64,000 nucleotides of DNA from Pseudomonas citrullilanati (GCF_030580855.1 NZ_JAUQOP010000025.1:23538-87537); one strand, 5' to 3'; counted from the first letter of the stretch, positions 8,451-17,384 are shown. The notes: a model not told the origin generated them from the letters alone. Numbers and translations: made by a program.

Positions 8451-9909
8451 TTGGGCCAGGAAAGTCGTCCGGCGGGTGCCGGTGCCGCGCTCGCTGCTCG
8501 GGCGAATGCTGTTGCTGACGTTGCTGGTGGTGTTGTTCGCCCAGACGCTGTCCAGCCTGATCTGGGTGTCGCAACTGCGCGCCACGCAGCTCGAAGGCCT
8601 GGTCACCAGCGCCCGCAGCCTCGCTCATTCGATGACCGCCAGCGTCAGCTACCTGCGCTCGTTGCCGGTGGCTTACCGGCCGCTGGTCCTCGACCAATTG
8701 CGCAGCATGGGCGGCACGCGGTTTGTCGTCACCCTCAACGACAAGCCCCTGGGCATGGACGTGCTGCCGGTCACCCCGCGCAAGCTGGCGGTGCTCAAGG
8801 CCGTGGACGAGGTGCTACGGCGGTCCCTGGGCAATAACGCCGACATCTCGGTGAAATTCGTCAGCCCCGAGGACCTGCGGATTTTCAACGGCGGCTTGAA
8901 ACTCGACGAACTGCCACGTTCCTGGGCCCACTACGCCTTGACGCTCGAGCCGGTGAACCCGCCGGTGCTGGTCACGCAGATCCAGATGGCGCCGGGCGAA
9001 TGGCTGTACATCGCCTCGTTGCTGCCCGAACCCTACACCAGTCTCGAAGAGCAGGACCTGCCCAAGCAGCAGGTCGGCTTCATCGTGCTCACCAGTAGCC
9101 TGCTGTTGCTGTTCATCGGCTTGCTGGTGCATTGGCAGAGCCGGCCCCTCAAGCGCTTGGCCCGGGCGGCGCGAGACATGTCCCTGGGCGCCGAAGTGGA
9201 ACCGGTGGCGGAAGGCGGCGGCAGCGAAGTGGTGGAGGTGGGCCGGGCGTTCAACGCCATGCGAGAGCGCATCAGTCGCTACCTGACCGAACGCAGCCAG
9301 TTGTTCAGCGCGATCTCCCATGACCTGCGCACGCCGATCACCCGGTTGCGCCTGCGGGTCGAATTGCTCGAGGACGAAAACCTGCAGGCCAAGTTCGGCC
9401 GCGACCTCGATGAGCTGGAGCTGCTGGTCAAGGGGGCCTTGCAATGCGTGAAGGACACCGACATCCACGAGAACATCGAGCCGGTGGACCTCAACCACGT
9501 GCTCGATTGCCTGGTGGAACCCTATCTGGCGCCCAATGGCAACGGCCGGGTGACCCAGGACGGCCGGGCCCTGGCGCCGTATCACGGCAAGCCGCTGGCG
9601 CTCAAGCGCTGCATCGGCAACCTCATCGATAACGCCCTGAAATACGGACAGAACGCCCACCTGCACATCGAAGACGATGAAAACGCGTTCATCCTCCACG
9701 TCGATGACGAAGGGCCAGGCGTGCCGGAACAGCGCCTCGAGCAAGTCTTCGAGCCGCACTTCCGCCTGGCCGGGCAACAGCAAGGGTACGGCCTGGGGCT
9801 GGGCATCGCCCGCAACATCGCCCATAGCCATGGCGGCGAAGTGAGCCTGCAGAACCTGCGCGAGGGTGGGTTGCGGGTGACGTTGCAGTTGCCTCGCAGC
9901 GCCGATTAG
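8440..9909 (+). CDS. gtrS: Sensor histidine kinase of the glucose-uptake two-component system
   Basis: 489 residues from ATG 8440, which overlaps the end of gltR. A first membrane segment at about residues 21-40 and a second near 216-236 flank a periplasmic sensor domain. HAMP follows, then HisKA with the phospho-His in AISHDLRTPITRL and an ATPase domain with NLIDNALKYG, DDEGPGVPE and GYGLGLGIARNIAHSHGG. It phosphorylates GltR. It is EnvZ/RstB-like in architecture; the GtrS name comes from its place beside gltR and the gts operon. Confidence 0.93.
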   Translation: MVIDWARKVVRRVPVPRSLLGRMLLLTLLVVLFAQTLSSLIWVSQLRATQLEGLVTSARSLAHSMTASVSYLRSLPVAYRPLVLDQLRSMGGTRFVVTLNDKPLGMDVLPVTPRKLAVLKAVDEVLRRSLGNNADISVKFVSPEDLRIFNGGLKLDELPRSWAHYALTLEPVNPPVLVTQIQMAPGEWLYIASLLPEPYTSLEEQDLPKQQVGFIVLTSSLLLLFIGLLVHWQSRPLKRLARAARDMSLGAEVEPVAEGGGSEVVEVGRAFNAMRERISRYLTERSQLFSAISHDLRTPITRLRLRVELLEDENLQAKFGRDLDELELLVKGALQCVKDTDIHENIEPVDLNHVLDCLVEPYLAPNGNGRVTQDGRALAPYHGKPLALKRCIGNLIDNALKYGQNAHLHIEDDENAFILHVDDEGPGVPEQRLEQVFEPHFRLAGQQQGYGLGLGIARNIAHSHGGEVSLQNLREGGLRVTLQLPRSAD

Positions 9910-9930
9910 TCAGGCCGCGTTATCGTTCTT

Positions 9931-10006
9931 CGCGAGCAGGCTCGCTCCCACAGGGGGCAGTGAACAGCTTGGGTCCAGTGTGGGAGCGAGCTTGCTCGCG
10001 ATAGCG
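9931..10006. repeat. REP pair, tail-to-tail orientation
   Basis: A reverse copy (CGCGAGCAGGCTCGCTCCCAC, 9931-9951) is followed by a forward copy beginning GTGGGAGCGAGCTTGCTCGCG at 9979. It lies between gtrS and the epimerase promoter. The order of arms is inverted compared with the pairs at 3417 and 7553. Confidence 0.85.
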
Positions 10007-10037
10007 CCAGTGGCCTCAACCCATCCCTCAGGGAAAT

Positions 10038-10102
10038 GTCACAAATCGGTGACATAACTCGCCCCTTTCGTTACCTACCGCCCGCCCTCCCTTGTTTAGA
10101 CT
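10038..10102 (+). promoter_or_regulatory. Phased GTNAC operator and promoter of the AGE-family epimerase gene
   Basis: GTCAC at 10038, GTGAC at 10049 and GTTAC at 10070 are spaced 11 and 21 bp, so they lie on one face of the helix. The -10 hexamer TAGACT starts at 10097, exactly 27 bp after the last GTNAC. The same layout with the same spacings occurs before gtsA (11392-11456). The third GTNAC would overlap the -35 region, as expected for direct activation by an OmpR-type regulator; GltR, encoded next door, is the obvious candidate. Confidence 0.65.
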
Positions 10103-10111
10103 CCCTGCGTC

Positions 10112-10125
10112 AAAACAACAAAAAA
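10112..10125 (+). promoter_or_regulatory. Hfq/Crc-type A-rich motif before the epimerase gene
   Basis: AAAACAACAAAAAA ends 10 bp before the start codon at 10136 and overlaps the ribosome-binding region. It fits AANAANAA, the Hfq/Crc recognition pattern for catabolite repression. Confidence 0.5.
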
Positions 10126-10135
10126 GGGACGCGCG

Positions 10136-11395
10136 ATGGACACCTTCCTCCCGGCTTTCAGCAGTTGGCTGAACGCGCCTGCCCACCAGCACTGGCTCGC
10201 CGCCGAAGGCTTGCGCCTGCTGGCGTTCGCCAAGGCGTCGAAACTGCCGGACGGCTTCGGCAATCTCGACGACCAGGGCCGCCTTCCGGCCGGGGCGCTG
10301 GCCGAAACCATGAACACCGCCCGCATGACCCACAGTTTCGCCATGGCCCACATCCAGGGCCTGCCCGGCTATGCCGAGCTGGTGGACCACGGCATCCAGG
10401 CCCTCAGCGGTCCTTTGCGGGACGCCGAACACGGCGGCTGGTTCGCCAACGCGCAACCCCGTGACGAACACACCGGCAAGGCCGCCTACCTGCATGCCTT
10501 CGTGGCCCTGGCCGCCAGTTCCGCCGTGGTGGCCCAGCGTCCCGGCGCCCAGGCGTTGCTGGACGAAGCGGTCCGGGTCATCGACACGCATTTCTGGAGC
10601 GAAGAGGAGGGCGCCCTGCGCGAATCCTTCAGCCGCGACTGGCGCAATGAGGAGGCGTATCGCGGGGCCAACAGCAACATGCACGCCACCGAAGCCTTCC
10701 TCGCCCTGGCCGATGCCACCGAGGATCCGCGCTGGCTGGTGCGCGCCCTGCGCATCGTCGAGCGGGTGATCCACGGCCATGCCGCCGCCAACGACTACCT
10801 GGTGGTGGAGCACTTCGACCGCGACTGGCAGCCGCTGCGCGAATACAACCACGACAACCCCGCCGACGGGTTTCGCCCCTACGGCACCACCCCCGGCCAT
10901 GGGTTCGAATGGGCACGGTTGCTGTTGCACCTCGAAGCGGCGCGGGTCCAGATCGGCATGTTGACGCCGGGCTGGCTGGCCCAGGATGCGCAGAAACTCT
11001 TCGACCAGAACTGCCGCCACGGCTGGGAGGTCGACGGTGCGCCTGGCCTTGTCTACACCCTCGACTGGGACAACCGCGCGGTGGTCCGCCACCGCCTGCA
11101 TTGGGTCCACGCCGAGGCCGCGGCGGCCGCCAGCGCCTTGCTCAAGCGCACCGACGAGGCGAAGTACGAAGCCTGGTATCGAACGTTCTGGGCGTTCTGC
11201 GACAAGCACTTCATCGACCGCTGCGACGGCAGTTGGCACCACGAACTCGATCCGCAAAACCGGCCCAGCGCCGATATCTGGCCGGGCAAGCCAGACCTGT
11301 ACCATGCGTGGCAAGCGGTGCTGATCCCGCGCCTGCCCCTGGCGCCGAGCATGGCGACGGCTCTGGCACGGCTCTCCAGCCCTGCACCTGTGTAA
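10136..11395 (+). CDS. AGE-family sugar epimerase/isomerase (N-acylglucosamine 2-epimerase superfamily)
   Basis: 419 residues, the size of the (alpha/alpha)6-barrel AGE superfamily, which includes mannose isomerases and aldose-ketose isomerases. Supporting motifs are RMTHSFAMAH near residue 61, ANSNMHATEAFLALADAT near 179, GHGFEWARLLLHLE near 254 and WPGKPDLYHAWQAVLIPRLP near 382, which carry the family's conserved Arg, His and Glu residues. It sits between gtrS and gtsA and shares a regulatory sequence with gtsA, so it is probably co-induced with glucose uptake. The substrate cannot be read from the sequence: mannose/fructose interconversion is plausible. Confidence 0.85.
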   Translation: MDTFLPAFSSWLNAPAHQHWLAAEGLRLLAFAKASKLPDGFGNLDDQGRLPAGALAETMNTARMTHSFAMAHIQGLPGYAELVDHGIQALSGPLRDAEHGGWFANAQPRDEHTGKAAYLHAFVALAASSAVVAQRPGAQALLDEAVRVIDTHFWSEEEGALRESFSRDWRNEEAYRGANSNMHATEAFLALADATEDPRWLVRALRIVERVIHGHAAANDYLVVEHFDRDWQPLREYNHDNPADGFRPYGTTPGHGFEWARLLLHLEAARVQIGMLTPGWLAQDAQKLFDQNCRHGWEVDGAPGLVYTLDWDNRAVVRHRLHWVHAEAAAAASALLKRTDEAKYEAWYRTFWAFCDKHFIDRCDGSWHHELDPQNRPSADIWPGKPDLYHAWQAVLIPRLPLAPSMATALARLSSPAPV

Positions 11396-11456
11396 CCATG
11401 TGGTGACATTTGCACGTCCCTTCGTTACCTGCGAAGGGATTCCCTCTGATTAGAAT
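11392..11456 (+). promoter_or_regulatory. Phased GTNAC operator and promoter of the gts glucose-transport operon
   Basis: GTAAC at 11392, GTGAC at 11403 and GTTAC at 11424 have the same 11- and 21-bp spacing as upstream of the epimerase gene, and the -10 hexamer TAGAAT at 11451 is again 27 bp past the last site. GGTGACAT and TTCGTTACCT are identical in both copies. The first site overlaps the epimerase stop codon. The likely binder is GltR. Confidence 0.65.
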
Positions 11457-11487
11457 CCATGCAGCGCAAGCCCCGACTTGCATGCAT

Positions 11488-11499
11488 AACAACAAGAAA
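11488..11499 (+). promoter_or_regulatory. Hfq/Crc-type A-rich motif in the gtsA leader
   Basis: AACAACAAGAAA lies directly before the GG of the gtsA ribosome-binding site (start codon 11511) and matches AANAANAA. Glucose-transport genes are known Crc/Hfq targets in Pseudomonas. Confidence 0.55.
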
Positions 11500-11510
11500 G
11501 GTACTTCTAG

Positions 11511-12812
11511 ATGAATGCGATTTCTCGCCTCGCTACTGTCATTTCTCTTGCTTCCCTGCTTCCCGTCGCAGCATTCCCTGTCAGCGCCCTGGCCGCCGAA
11601 TCCAAAGGCACCGTGGAAGTCGTCCACTGGTGGACGTCGGGTGGTGAAAAAGCCGCGGTCGATGTGCTCAAGGCCCAGGTCGAGAAAGATGGCTTTACCT
11701 GGAAGGACGGCGCTGTCGCCGGGGGTGGCGGTTCCACGGCCATGACCGTGCTCAAGAGCCGCGCCGTGGCTGGCAACCCGCCAGGCGTGGCCCAGATCAA
11801 GGGCCCGGACATCCAGGAATGGGCTTCCACCGGCCTGCTCGACAGCGACGTGCTCAAGGACGTGGCCAAGGAAGAAAAGTGGGACAGCCTGCTCGACAAG
11901 AAAGTCTCCGATACCGTGAAGTACGACGGTGACTACGTGGCCGTGCCGGTGAACATCCACCGCGTCAACTGGCTGTGGATCAACCCGGAAGTCTTCAAGA
12001 AAGCCGGCATCACCAAGAACCCGACCACCCTCGAAGAATTCTACGCCGCCGGCGACAAGCTCAAGGCTGCGGGCTTCATCCCGCTCGCCCACGGCGGCCA
12101 GCCTTGGCAAGACAGCACCGTGTTCGAAGCCGTGGTGCTGTCGGTCATGGGTGCCGACGGCTACAAGAAGGCCCTGGTCGACCTGGACAACAAGGCCCTG
12201 ACCGGCCCTGAAATGGTCAAGGCCCTGACCGAGCTGAAGAAAGTCGCGACCTACATGGACGTCGACGGCAAGGGCCAGGACTGGAACCTGGAAGCGGCCA
12301 AGGTCATCAACGGCAAGGCCGGCATGCAGATCATGGGCGACTGGGCCAAGAGTGAGTGGACCGCCGCCAAGAAAGTCGCCGGCAAGGACTACGAATGCGT
12401 AGCCTTCCCGGGCACCGACAAGGCCTTCACCTACAACATCGACTCCCTGGCGGTGTTCAAGCAGAAGGACAAGGGCACTGCGGCTGGCCAGCAGGATATC
12501 GCCAAGGTCGTGCTGGGTGAGAACTTCCAGAAAGTCTTCAGCATCAACAAGGGTTCGATCCCGGTGCGCAACGACATGCTGGGCGACATGGCCAAGTACG
12601 GCTTCGATTCCTGCGCCCAGACCGCGGCCAAGGACTTCCTGGCGGACGCCAAGTCCGGTGGCCTGCAGCCGAGCATGGCGCACAACATGGCGACCACGCT
12701 GGCGGTGCAGGGCGCGTTCTTCGATGTGGTGACCAACTACATCAACGACCCGAAAGCCGACCCGGCCGATGCCGCCAAGAAATTGGGCGCGGCGGTCCAG
12801 TCGGCCAAGTAA
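11511..12812 (+). CDS. gtsA: Glucose ABC transporter, periplasmic substrate-binding protein
   Basis: 433 residues. A signal peptide of about 29 residues ends at SALAA. The mature part is a family-1 sugar-binding fold starting with VEVVHWWTSGGEKAAVDVL, with GGSTAMTVLKSRAVAGNPPGV and a conserved AVPVNIHRVNWLWIN. It binds glucose (and possibly mannose) in the periplasm after entry through OprB. It heads gtsABCD-oprB and is preceded by the phased GTNAC promoter. Size and motifs agree with P. putida and P. fluorescens GtsA. Confidence 0.94.
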   Translation: MNAISRLATVISLASLLPVAAFPVSALAAESKGTVEVVHWWTSGGEKAAVDVLKAQVEKDGFTWKDGAVAGGGGSTAMTVLKSRAVAGNPPGVAQIKGPDIQEWASTGLLDSDVLKDVAKEEKWDSLLDKKVSDTVKYDGDYVAVPVNIHRVNWLWINPEVFKKAGITKNPTTLEEFYAAGDKLKAAGFIPLAHGGQPWQDSTVFEAVVLSVMGADGYKKALVDLDNKALTGPEMVKALTELKKVATYMDVDGKGQDWNLEAAKVINGKAGMQIMGDWAKSEWTAAKKVAGKDYECVAFPGTDKAFTYNIDSLAVFKQKDKGTAAGQQDIAKVVLGENFQKVFSINKGSIPVRNDMLGDMAKYGFDSCAQTAAKDFLADAKSGGLQPSMAHNMATTLAVQGAFFDVVTNYINDPKADPADAAKKLGAAVQSAK

Positions 12813-12829
12813 TTAGCGTCGCTTCCCTT

Positions 12830-12916
12830 GTAGGAGTGAGCTTGCTCGCGATAGCGGAGTGTCAGGCAGCAGATGAGTCACTGACACACCGTCATCGCGA
12901 GCAAGCTCGCTCCCAC
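12830..12916. repeat. REP pair between gtsA and gtsB
   Basis: Left arm GTAGGAGTGAGCTTGCTCGCG is slightly degenerate; the right arm is a perfect complement copy. It separates the binding-protein gene from the membrane components. This is a common place for a stabilising hairpin that leaves more binding-protein mRNA than permease mRNA. Confidence 0.85.
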
Positions 12917-12954
12917 AAAAGGGATGTCCTTGTAACCTTGTTTTGGATCTTCCC

Positions 12955-13863
12955 ATGAGTTCTGTTGCTGTGTTCAGCAAGGCCTCGCCGTTCGATGCGC
13001 TGCAACGCTGGCTGCCAAAACTGGTGCTGGCGCCGAGCATGTTCATCGTCCTGGTGGGCTTCTACGGCTACATCCTGTGGACGTTCGTGCTGTCGTTCAC
13101 CACCTCGACGTTCCTGCCGACCTACAAATGGGCCGGCCTGGCGCAGTACGCGCGGTTGATGGACAACGACCGTTGGTGGGTGGCGAGCAAGAACCTGGCG
13201 CTTTTCGGCGGCCTGTTCATTGGCATCACCCTGGTGATCGGCGTGCTGCTGGCGGTATTCCTCGACCAACGTATCCGTCGCGAAGGGTTCATCCGCACTA
13301 TCTACCTGTACCCGATGGCCCTGTCGATGATCGTCACGGGTACGGCCTGGAAATGGCTGCTCAACCCGGGCATGGGCCTGGACAAATTGTTGCGTGACTG
13401 GGGCTGGGAAGGCTTCCGTCTCGATTGGCTGATCGACCCGGACCGCGTCGTGTACTGCCTGGTGATCGCCGCGGTCTGGCAGGCCTCGGGCTTCATCATG
13501 GCGATGTTTCTGGCCGGCCTGCGGGGTGTCGACCAGTCGATCATCCGCGCCGCGCAGATCGATGGCGCGAGCATGCCGCGCATCTACTGGAAAGTGGTGC
13601 TGCCAAGCCTGCGCCCGGTGTTCTTCAGCGCGGTGATGATCCTGGCGCACATCGCGATCAAGAGCTTCGACCTGGTGGCCGCGATGACCGCCGGTGGCCC
13701 GGGTTATTCCTCCGACCTGCCGGCCATGTTCATGTACTCCTTCACGTTCAGCCGCGGCCAGATGGGCATGGGCTCGGCCAGCGCGATCCTGATGCTCGGC
13801 GCGATTCTCGCAATCATCGTGCCTTACCTGTACTCCGAGCTGAGGACCAAGCGTCATGACTAG
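12955..13863 (+). CDS. gtsB: Glucose ABC transporter permease 1
   Basis: 302 residues from ATG 12955; an in-frame TTG at 12943 overlaps the GGA of the ribosome-binding site and is less likely. MalF-type inner-membrane permease with about six membrane segments (first at KLVLAPSMFIVLVGFYGYI). The EAA loop that contacts the ATPase is at DGASMPRIYWKVVLPSLRPV near residue 200. The 3' end overlaps gtsC by 8 bp. Confidence 0.94.
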   Translation: MSSVAVFSKASPFDALQRWLPKLVLAPSMFIVLVGFYGYILWTFVLSFTTSTFLPTYKWAGLAQYARLMDNDRWWVASKNLALFGGLFIGITLVIGVLLAVFLDQRIRREGFIRTIYLYPMALSMIVTGTAWKWLLNPGMGLDKLLRDWGWEGFRLDWLIDPDRVVYCLVIAAVWQASGFIMAMFLAGLRGVDQSIIRAAQIDGASMPRIYWKVVLPSLRPVFFSAVMILAHIAIKSFDLVAAMTAGGPGYSSDLPAMFMYSFTFSRGQMGMGSASAILMLGAILAIIVPYLYSELRTKRHD

Positions 13864-14701
13864 TTTCGCTGCCAAACCTGCCATCAGCCTGAGCCGCATC
13901 GCGATCTACGCGGTGCTGATCCTCGCCGTACTGCTTTACCTGGTGCCGCTGGTGGTGATGCTGCTGACCAGCTTCAAGACCCCGGAAGACATCAGCACCG
14001 GCAACCTGCTGAGCTGGCCGACCGTGGTCAGCGGCATCGGCTGGATCAAGGCCTGGGCGACGGTCAACGGCTACTTCTGGAACTCGATCAAGATCACCAT
14101 CCCGGCCGTCCTGATCTCCACCGCCATCGGTGCATTGAACGGCTATGTGCTGTCGATGTGGCGCTTTCGCGGTTCGCAGCTGTTCTTCGGCCTGCTGCTG
14201 TTCGGTTGCTTCCTGCCGTTCCAGACCGTCCTGCTGCCGGCCTCGTTCACCCTCGGCAAGATGGGCCTGGCCAGCACCACCACGGGCCTGGTGTTCGTCC
14301 ACGTGGTCTACGGCCTGGCCTTCACCACGCTGTTCTTCCGCAACTACTACGTCAGCATTCCCGATGCGCTGGTGAAGGCGGCGCGCCTGGATGGCGCGGG
14401 GTTCTTCACGATCTTCCGGCGGATCATCCTGCCGATGTCCACGCCGATCATCATGGTCTGCCTGATCTGGCAGTTCACGCAGATCTGGAACGACTTCCTG
14501 TTCGGCGTGGTGTTTTCCAGCGGGGACTCGCAGCCCATCACGGTGGCGCTGAACAACCTGGTCAACACCAGCACCGGGGCCAAGGAATACAACGTTGATA
14601 TGGCGGCGGCGATGATCGCCGGGCTGCCGACCCTGCTGGTCTATGTAGTGGCAGGCAAGTATTTCGTGCGCGGCCTGACGGCCGGCGCAGTCAAGGGGTA
14701 A
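13856..14701 (+). CDS. gtsC: Glucose ABC transporter permease 2
   Basis: 281 residues, MalG-type. The first membrane segment is ISLSRIAIYAVLILAVLLYLV trimmed to residues 10-30, and five more follow. The EAA loop is at LDGAGFFTIFRRIILPMS near residue 180. It pairs with GtsB to form the channel. It is translationally coupled to gtsB, and gtsD starts 2 bp after its stop codon. Confidence 0.94.
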   Translation: MTSFAAKPAISLSRIAIYAVLILAVLLYLVPLVVMLLTSFKTPEDISTGNLLSWPTVVSGIGWIKAWATVNGYFWNSIKITIPAVLISTAIGALNGYVLSMWRFRGSQLFFGLLLFGCFLPFQTVLLPASFTLGKMGLASTTTGLVFVHVVYGLAFTTLFFRNYYVSIPDALVKAARLDGAGFFTIFRRIILPMSTPIIMVCLIWQFTQIWNDFLFGVVFSSGDSQPITVALNNLVNTSTGAKEYNVDMAAAMIAGLPTLLVYVVAGKYFVRGLTAGAVKG

Positions 14702-14703
14702 TC

Positions 14704-15864
14704 ATGGCAACGCTTGAACTTCGCAATGTGAACAAGACCTACGGGGCCGGGCTGCCGGACACCCTGAAGAACATCGAATTGTCGATCAAGGACGGTGAGT
14801 TCCTGATCCTCGTCGGCCCTTCGGGTTGCGGCAAGTCGACCCTGATGAACTGCATCGCCGGCCTCGAGACCATCACTGGCGGCGCGATCATGATCGGTGA
14901 CCAGGACGTCAGCGGCATGAGCCCGAAGGACCGTGACATCGCCATGGTGTTCCAGTCCTACGCGCTGTACCCGACCATGAGCGTACGCGAGAACATCGAG
15001 TTCGGCCTGAAGATCCGCAAGATGCCCCAGGCGGACATCGACGCGGAGGTCAACCGCGTGGCCAAGCTGCTGCAGATCGAGCACCTGCTCAACCGCAAGC
15101 CCGGCCAACTTTCCGGTGGCCAGCAACAGCGCGTGGCCATGGGCCGGGCGTTGGCGCGGCGGCCGAAGATCTACCTGTTCGACGAACCGCTGTCCAACCT
15201 CGACGCCAAGCTGCGGGTCGAGATGCGCACCGAAATGAAGCTGATGCACCAGCGCCTGAAAACCACCACCGTCTACGTGACCCACGACCAGATCGAGGCC
15301 ATGACCCTGGGCGACAAGGTGGCGGTGATGAAGGACGGGATCATCCAGCAGTTCGGCACGCCGAAGGACATCTACACCAACCCGGCCAACCTGTTCGTGG
15401 CGAGCTTCATCGGTTCGCCGCCGATGAACTTCATCCCCCTGCGCCTGCAACGCAAGGACGGACGCCTGCTGGCGCTGCTCGACAGCGGCCAGGCCCGTTG
15501 CGAACTGCCGCTGGGCATGCAGGACGCCGGCCTGGAAGACCGCGAAGTGATTCTCGGCATGCGCCCGGAGCAGATCGTGCTGGCCGGCAGCGAACCCAAT
15601 GGCTTGCCGACCATCCGGGCGGAGGTCCAGGTCACCGAGCCGACCGGGCCGGATACCCTGGTATTTGTCAGTCTAAATGAAACCAAAGTCTGCTGCCGTT
15701 TGTCGCCGGACGTGGCTCCGCAGGCCGGTGAAACTTTAACGTTGCAATTCGACCCCTCAAAAGTATTACTATTTGATGCGCAGACAGGCGAACGCCTGGG
15801 TGTGGCAGGGCAAGCGCAAGCCGAAGGACGGGCGCCGAACGTGGCCCAGTTCAAGGGTCGTTGA
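14704..15864 (+). CDS. gtsD: Glucose ABC transporter ATP-binding subunit (MalK/UgpC type)
   Basis: 386 residues. Walker A GPSGCGKST at about 37-45, Q-loop VFQSYALYP, signature LSGGQQQRVAMGRAL near 135-149, Walker B IYLFDEPLSNLDAKL and the H-loop THDQIEAM. A C-terminal TOBE/MalK regulatory domain begins around residue 240. It powers the GtsBC permease. The last codons read KGR and stop 135 bp before oprB, so oprB may be part of the operon. Confidence 0.95.
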   Translation: MATLELRNVNKTYGAGLPDTLKNIELSIKDGEFLILVGPSGCGKSTLMNCIAGLETITGGAIMIGDQDVSGMSPKDRDIAMVFQSYALYPTMSVRENIEFGLKIRKMPQADIDAEVNRVAKLLQIEHLLNRKPGQLSGGQQQRVAMGRALARRPKIYLFDEPLSNLDAKLRVEMRTEMKLMHQRLKTTTVYVTHDQIEAMTLGDKVAVMKDGIIQQFGTPKDIYTNPANLFVASFIGSPPMNFIPLRLQRKDGRLLALLDSGQARCELPLGMQDAGLEDREVILGMRPEQIVLAGSEPNGLPTIRAEVQVTEPTGPDTLVFVSLNETKVCCRLSPDVAPQAGETLTLQFDPSKVLLFDAQTGERLGVAGQAQAEGRAPNVAQFKGR

Positions 15865-15968
15865 GCGATCAGTGTGGAAGCGGGTTTGCCTGCTCCTACA
15901 GGGGAGTATGCGGTGGATGGGGGACCGTCCGCCGCAATCGTTGTAAACCGCGTTAGATAAAAACAGTT

Positions 15969-15984
15969 AATAACAATAAATAAA
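15969..15984 (+). promoter_or_regulatory. Hfq/Crc-type A-rich motif upstream of oprB
   Basis: AATAACAATAAATAAA is a long AANAANAA-compatible run 15 bp before the oprB start codon, overlapping the probable ribosome-binding region (GAGG at about 15988). It would make oprB a direct catabolite-repression target. Confidence 0.5.
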
Positions 15985-15999
15985 GACGAGGATGTAGGG

Positions 16000-17346
16000 A
16001 TGAAAAAGAAAAACAATGCCCAGCTAATCTGCCAGTTGTCAGCCGTTGCGGCGATGATGCTGGCCGGTAGCGCACACGCAGACGACGCGTTCAGTGCCGA
16101 GTCGAAGTGGATGACGGGTGACTGGGGCGGCGAACGGACCAAGCTGATCGAGCAGGGTATCGACATCAAGGCTGACTATGTCGGTGAAGTGGGTGGCAAC
16201 CTGCACGGTGGCTACAACAACGACAAGACAGCGCGCTACTCCGACCAGTTCGGCCTGGGCGTGGCGCTGGACCTGCAAAAGCTGTGGGGCTGGGATAACA
16301 CCCAGGCCAAGATCCAGCTGACCAATCGTAACGGCCAGAACATCTCCAATGACCGGGTCGGCGACCCGCGTGCCGGCACCTTGAGTTCTTCCCAGGAAGT
16401 CTACGGCCGTGGCCACATGGTCCGCCTGACCCAATTGTGGATCAAGCACCAGTTCCTCGACGGCAAGCTGGACGTGAAGGCCGGTTACTTCGGCGAAGGC
16501 GAAGACTTCAACACCTTCCCGTGCGAATTCCAGAACCTGGCGTTCTGCGGCTCCCAGGTGGGCAACTGGGCGACCAACATCTGGTACAACTGGCCCGTCA
16601 GCCAAGCGGCGATCCGCGTGAAGTACAACCTCACGCCTGAGTTCTATGCGCAGATCGGCGCCTACAACCAGAACCCTTCGCAGCTCGAACACGGCAACGG
16701 CTTCAAGCTCAGCGGCAGCGGCACCAAGGGCACCGTCATCCCGGTCGAGCTGGTCTGGACGCCGAAGGTCAACAGCCTGCCTGGCGAATACCGCGTCGGT
16801 TACTACAAGAGCACGGCCGATGCCAATGACGTGCGCGAAGACGTCAACGGTGACGATGCCGCGACCACCGGCAACGCCTACCGCAGCCACGACAGCAAGC
16901 ACGGCTACTGGTTCGTCGCGCAGCAACAGCTCACCACCCACAACGGTGATGCGTCCCGCGGCCTGAACATCGCCGCCAACGCGACCTTCCACGACAAGGA
17001 CACCAACGTCGTCGACAACTACCAGTCGTTGATGTTCGTGTACAAGGGGCCGTTCGACGCGCGTCCCAAAGATGACATCGGGATCGGCTTCGCCCGCATC
17101 CATGTCAACGACGACGTGAAGAAAAATGCCGAGCTGACCAACGCTGCCAATGGCGTCAACGACTACAACGACCCGTTGTTCGCACCGCTGCGCAGCACCG
17201 AGTACAACTACGAGCTCAACTACGGCGTCCACGTCACCAACTGGCTGACCGTACGTCCCAACCTGCAGTACATCACCCACCCGGGTGGCGTGGATGAAGT
17301 CGACAACGCCCTGGTCGCCGGCCTGAAAATTCAGTCGGTGTTCTAA
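16000..17346 (+). CDS. oprB: Carbohydrate-selective porin OprB
   Basis: 448 residues with a signal peptide (MKKKNNAQLICQLSAVAAMM to SAHA, cleavage near residue 27). The mature protein has the OprB-family start KWMTGDWGGERTKLIEQGID and many alternating aromatic strands, ending in the outer-membrane signature with terminal Phe (LKIQSVF). It admits glucose to the periplasm, where GtsA captures it. A strong terminator follows at 17385. Confidence 0.95.
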   Translation: MKKKNNAQLICQLSAVAAMMLAGSAHADDAFSAESKWMTGDWGGERTKLIEQGIDIKADYVGEVGGNLHGGYNNDKTARYSDQFGLGVALDLQKLWGWDNTQAKIQLTNRNGQNISNDRVGDPRAGTLSSSQEVYGRGHMVRLTQLWIKHQFLDGKLDVKAGYFGEGEDFNTFPCEFQNLAFCGSQVGNWATNIWYNWPVSQAAIRVKYNLTPEFYAQIGAYNQNPSQLEHGNGFKLSGSGTKGTVIPVELVWTPKVNSLPGEYRVGYYKSTADANDVREDVNGDDAATTGNAYRSHDSKHGYWFVAQQQLTTHNGDASRGLNIAANATFHDKDTNVVDNYQSLMFVYKGPFDARPKDDIGIGFARIHVNDDVKKNAELTNAANGVNDYNDPLFAPLRSTEYNYELNYGVHVTNWLTVRPNLQYITHPGGVDEVDNALVAGLKIQSVF

Positions 17347-17384
17347 CGTTGTTGCGATAAGCTCCTCTCTATGTGCGCATATTT

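Noticed and set aside
15871..15901. REP-like sequence between gtsD and oprB
   Set aside because: Only a weak resemblance (GTGGAAGCGGGTTTGCCTGC) with no proper inverted partner; too degenerate to list.
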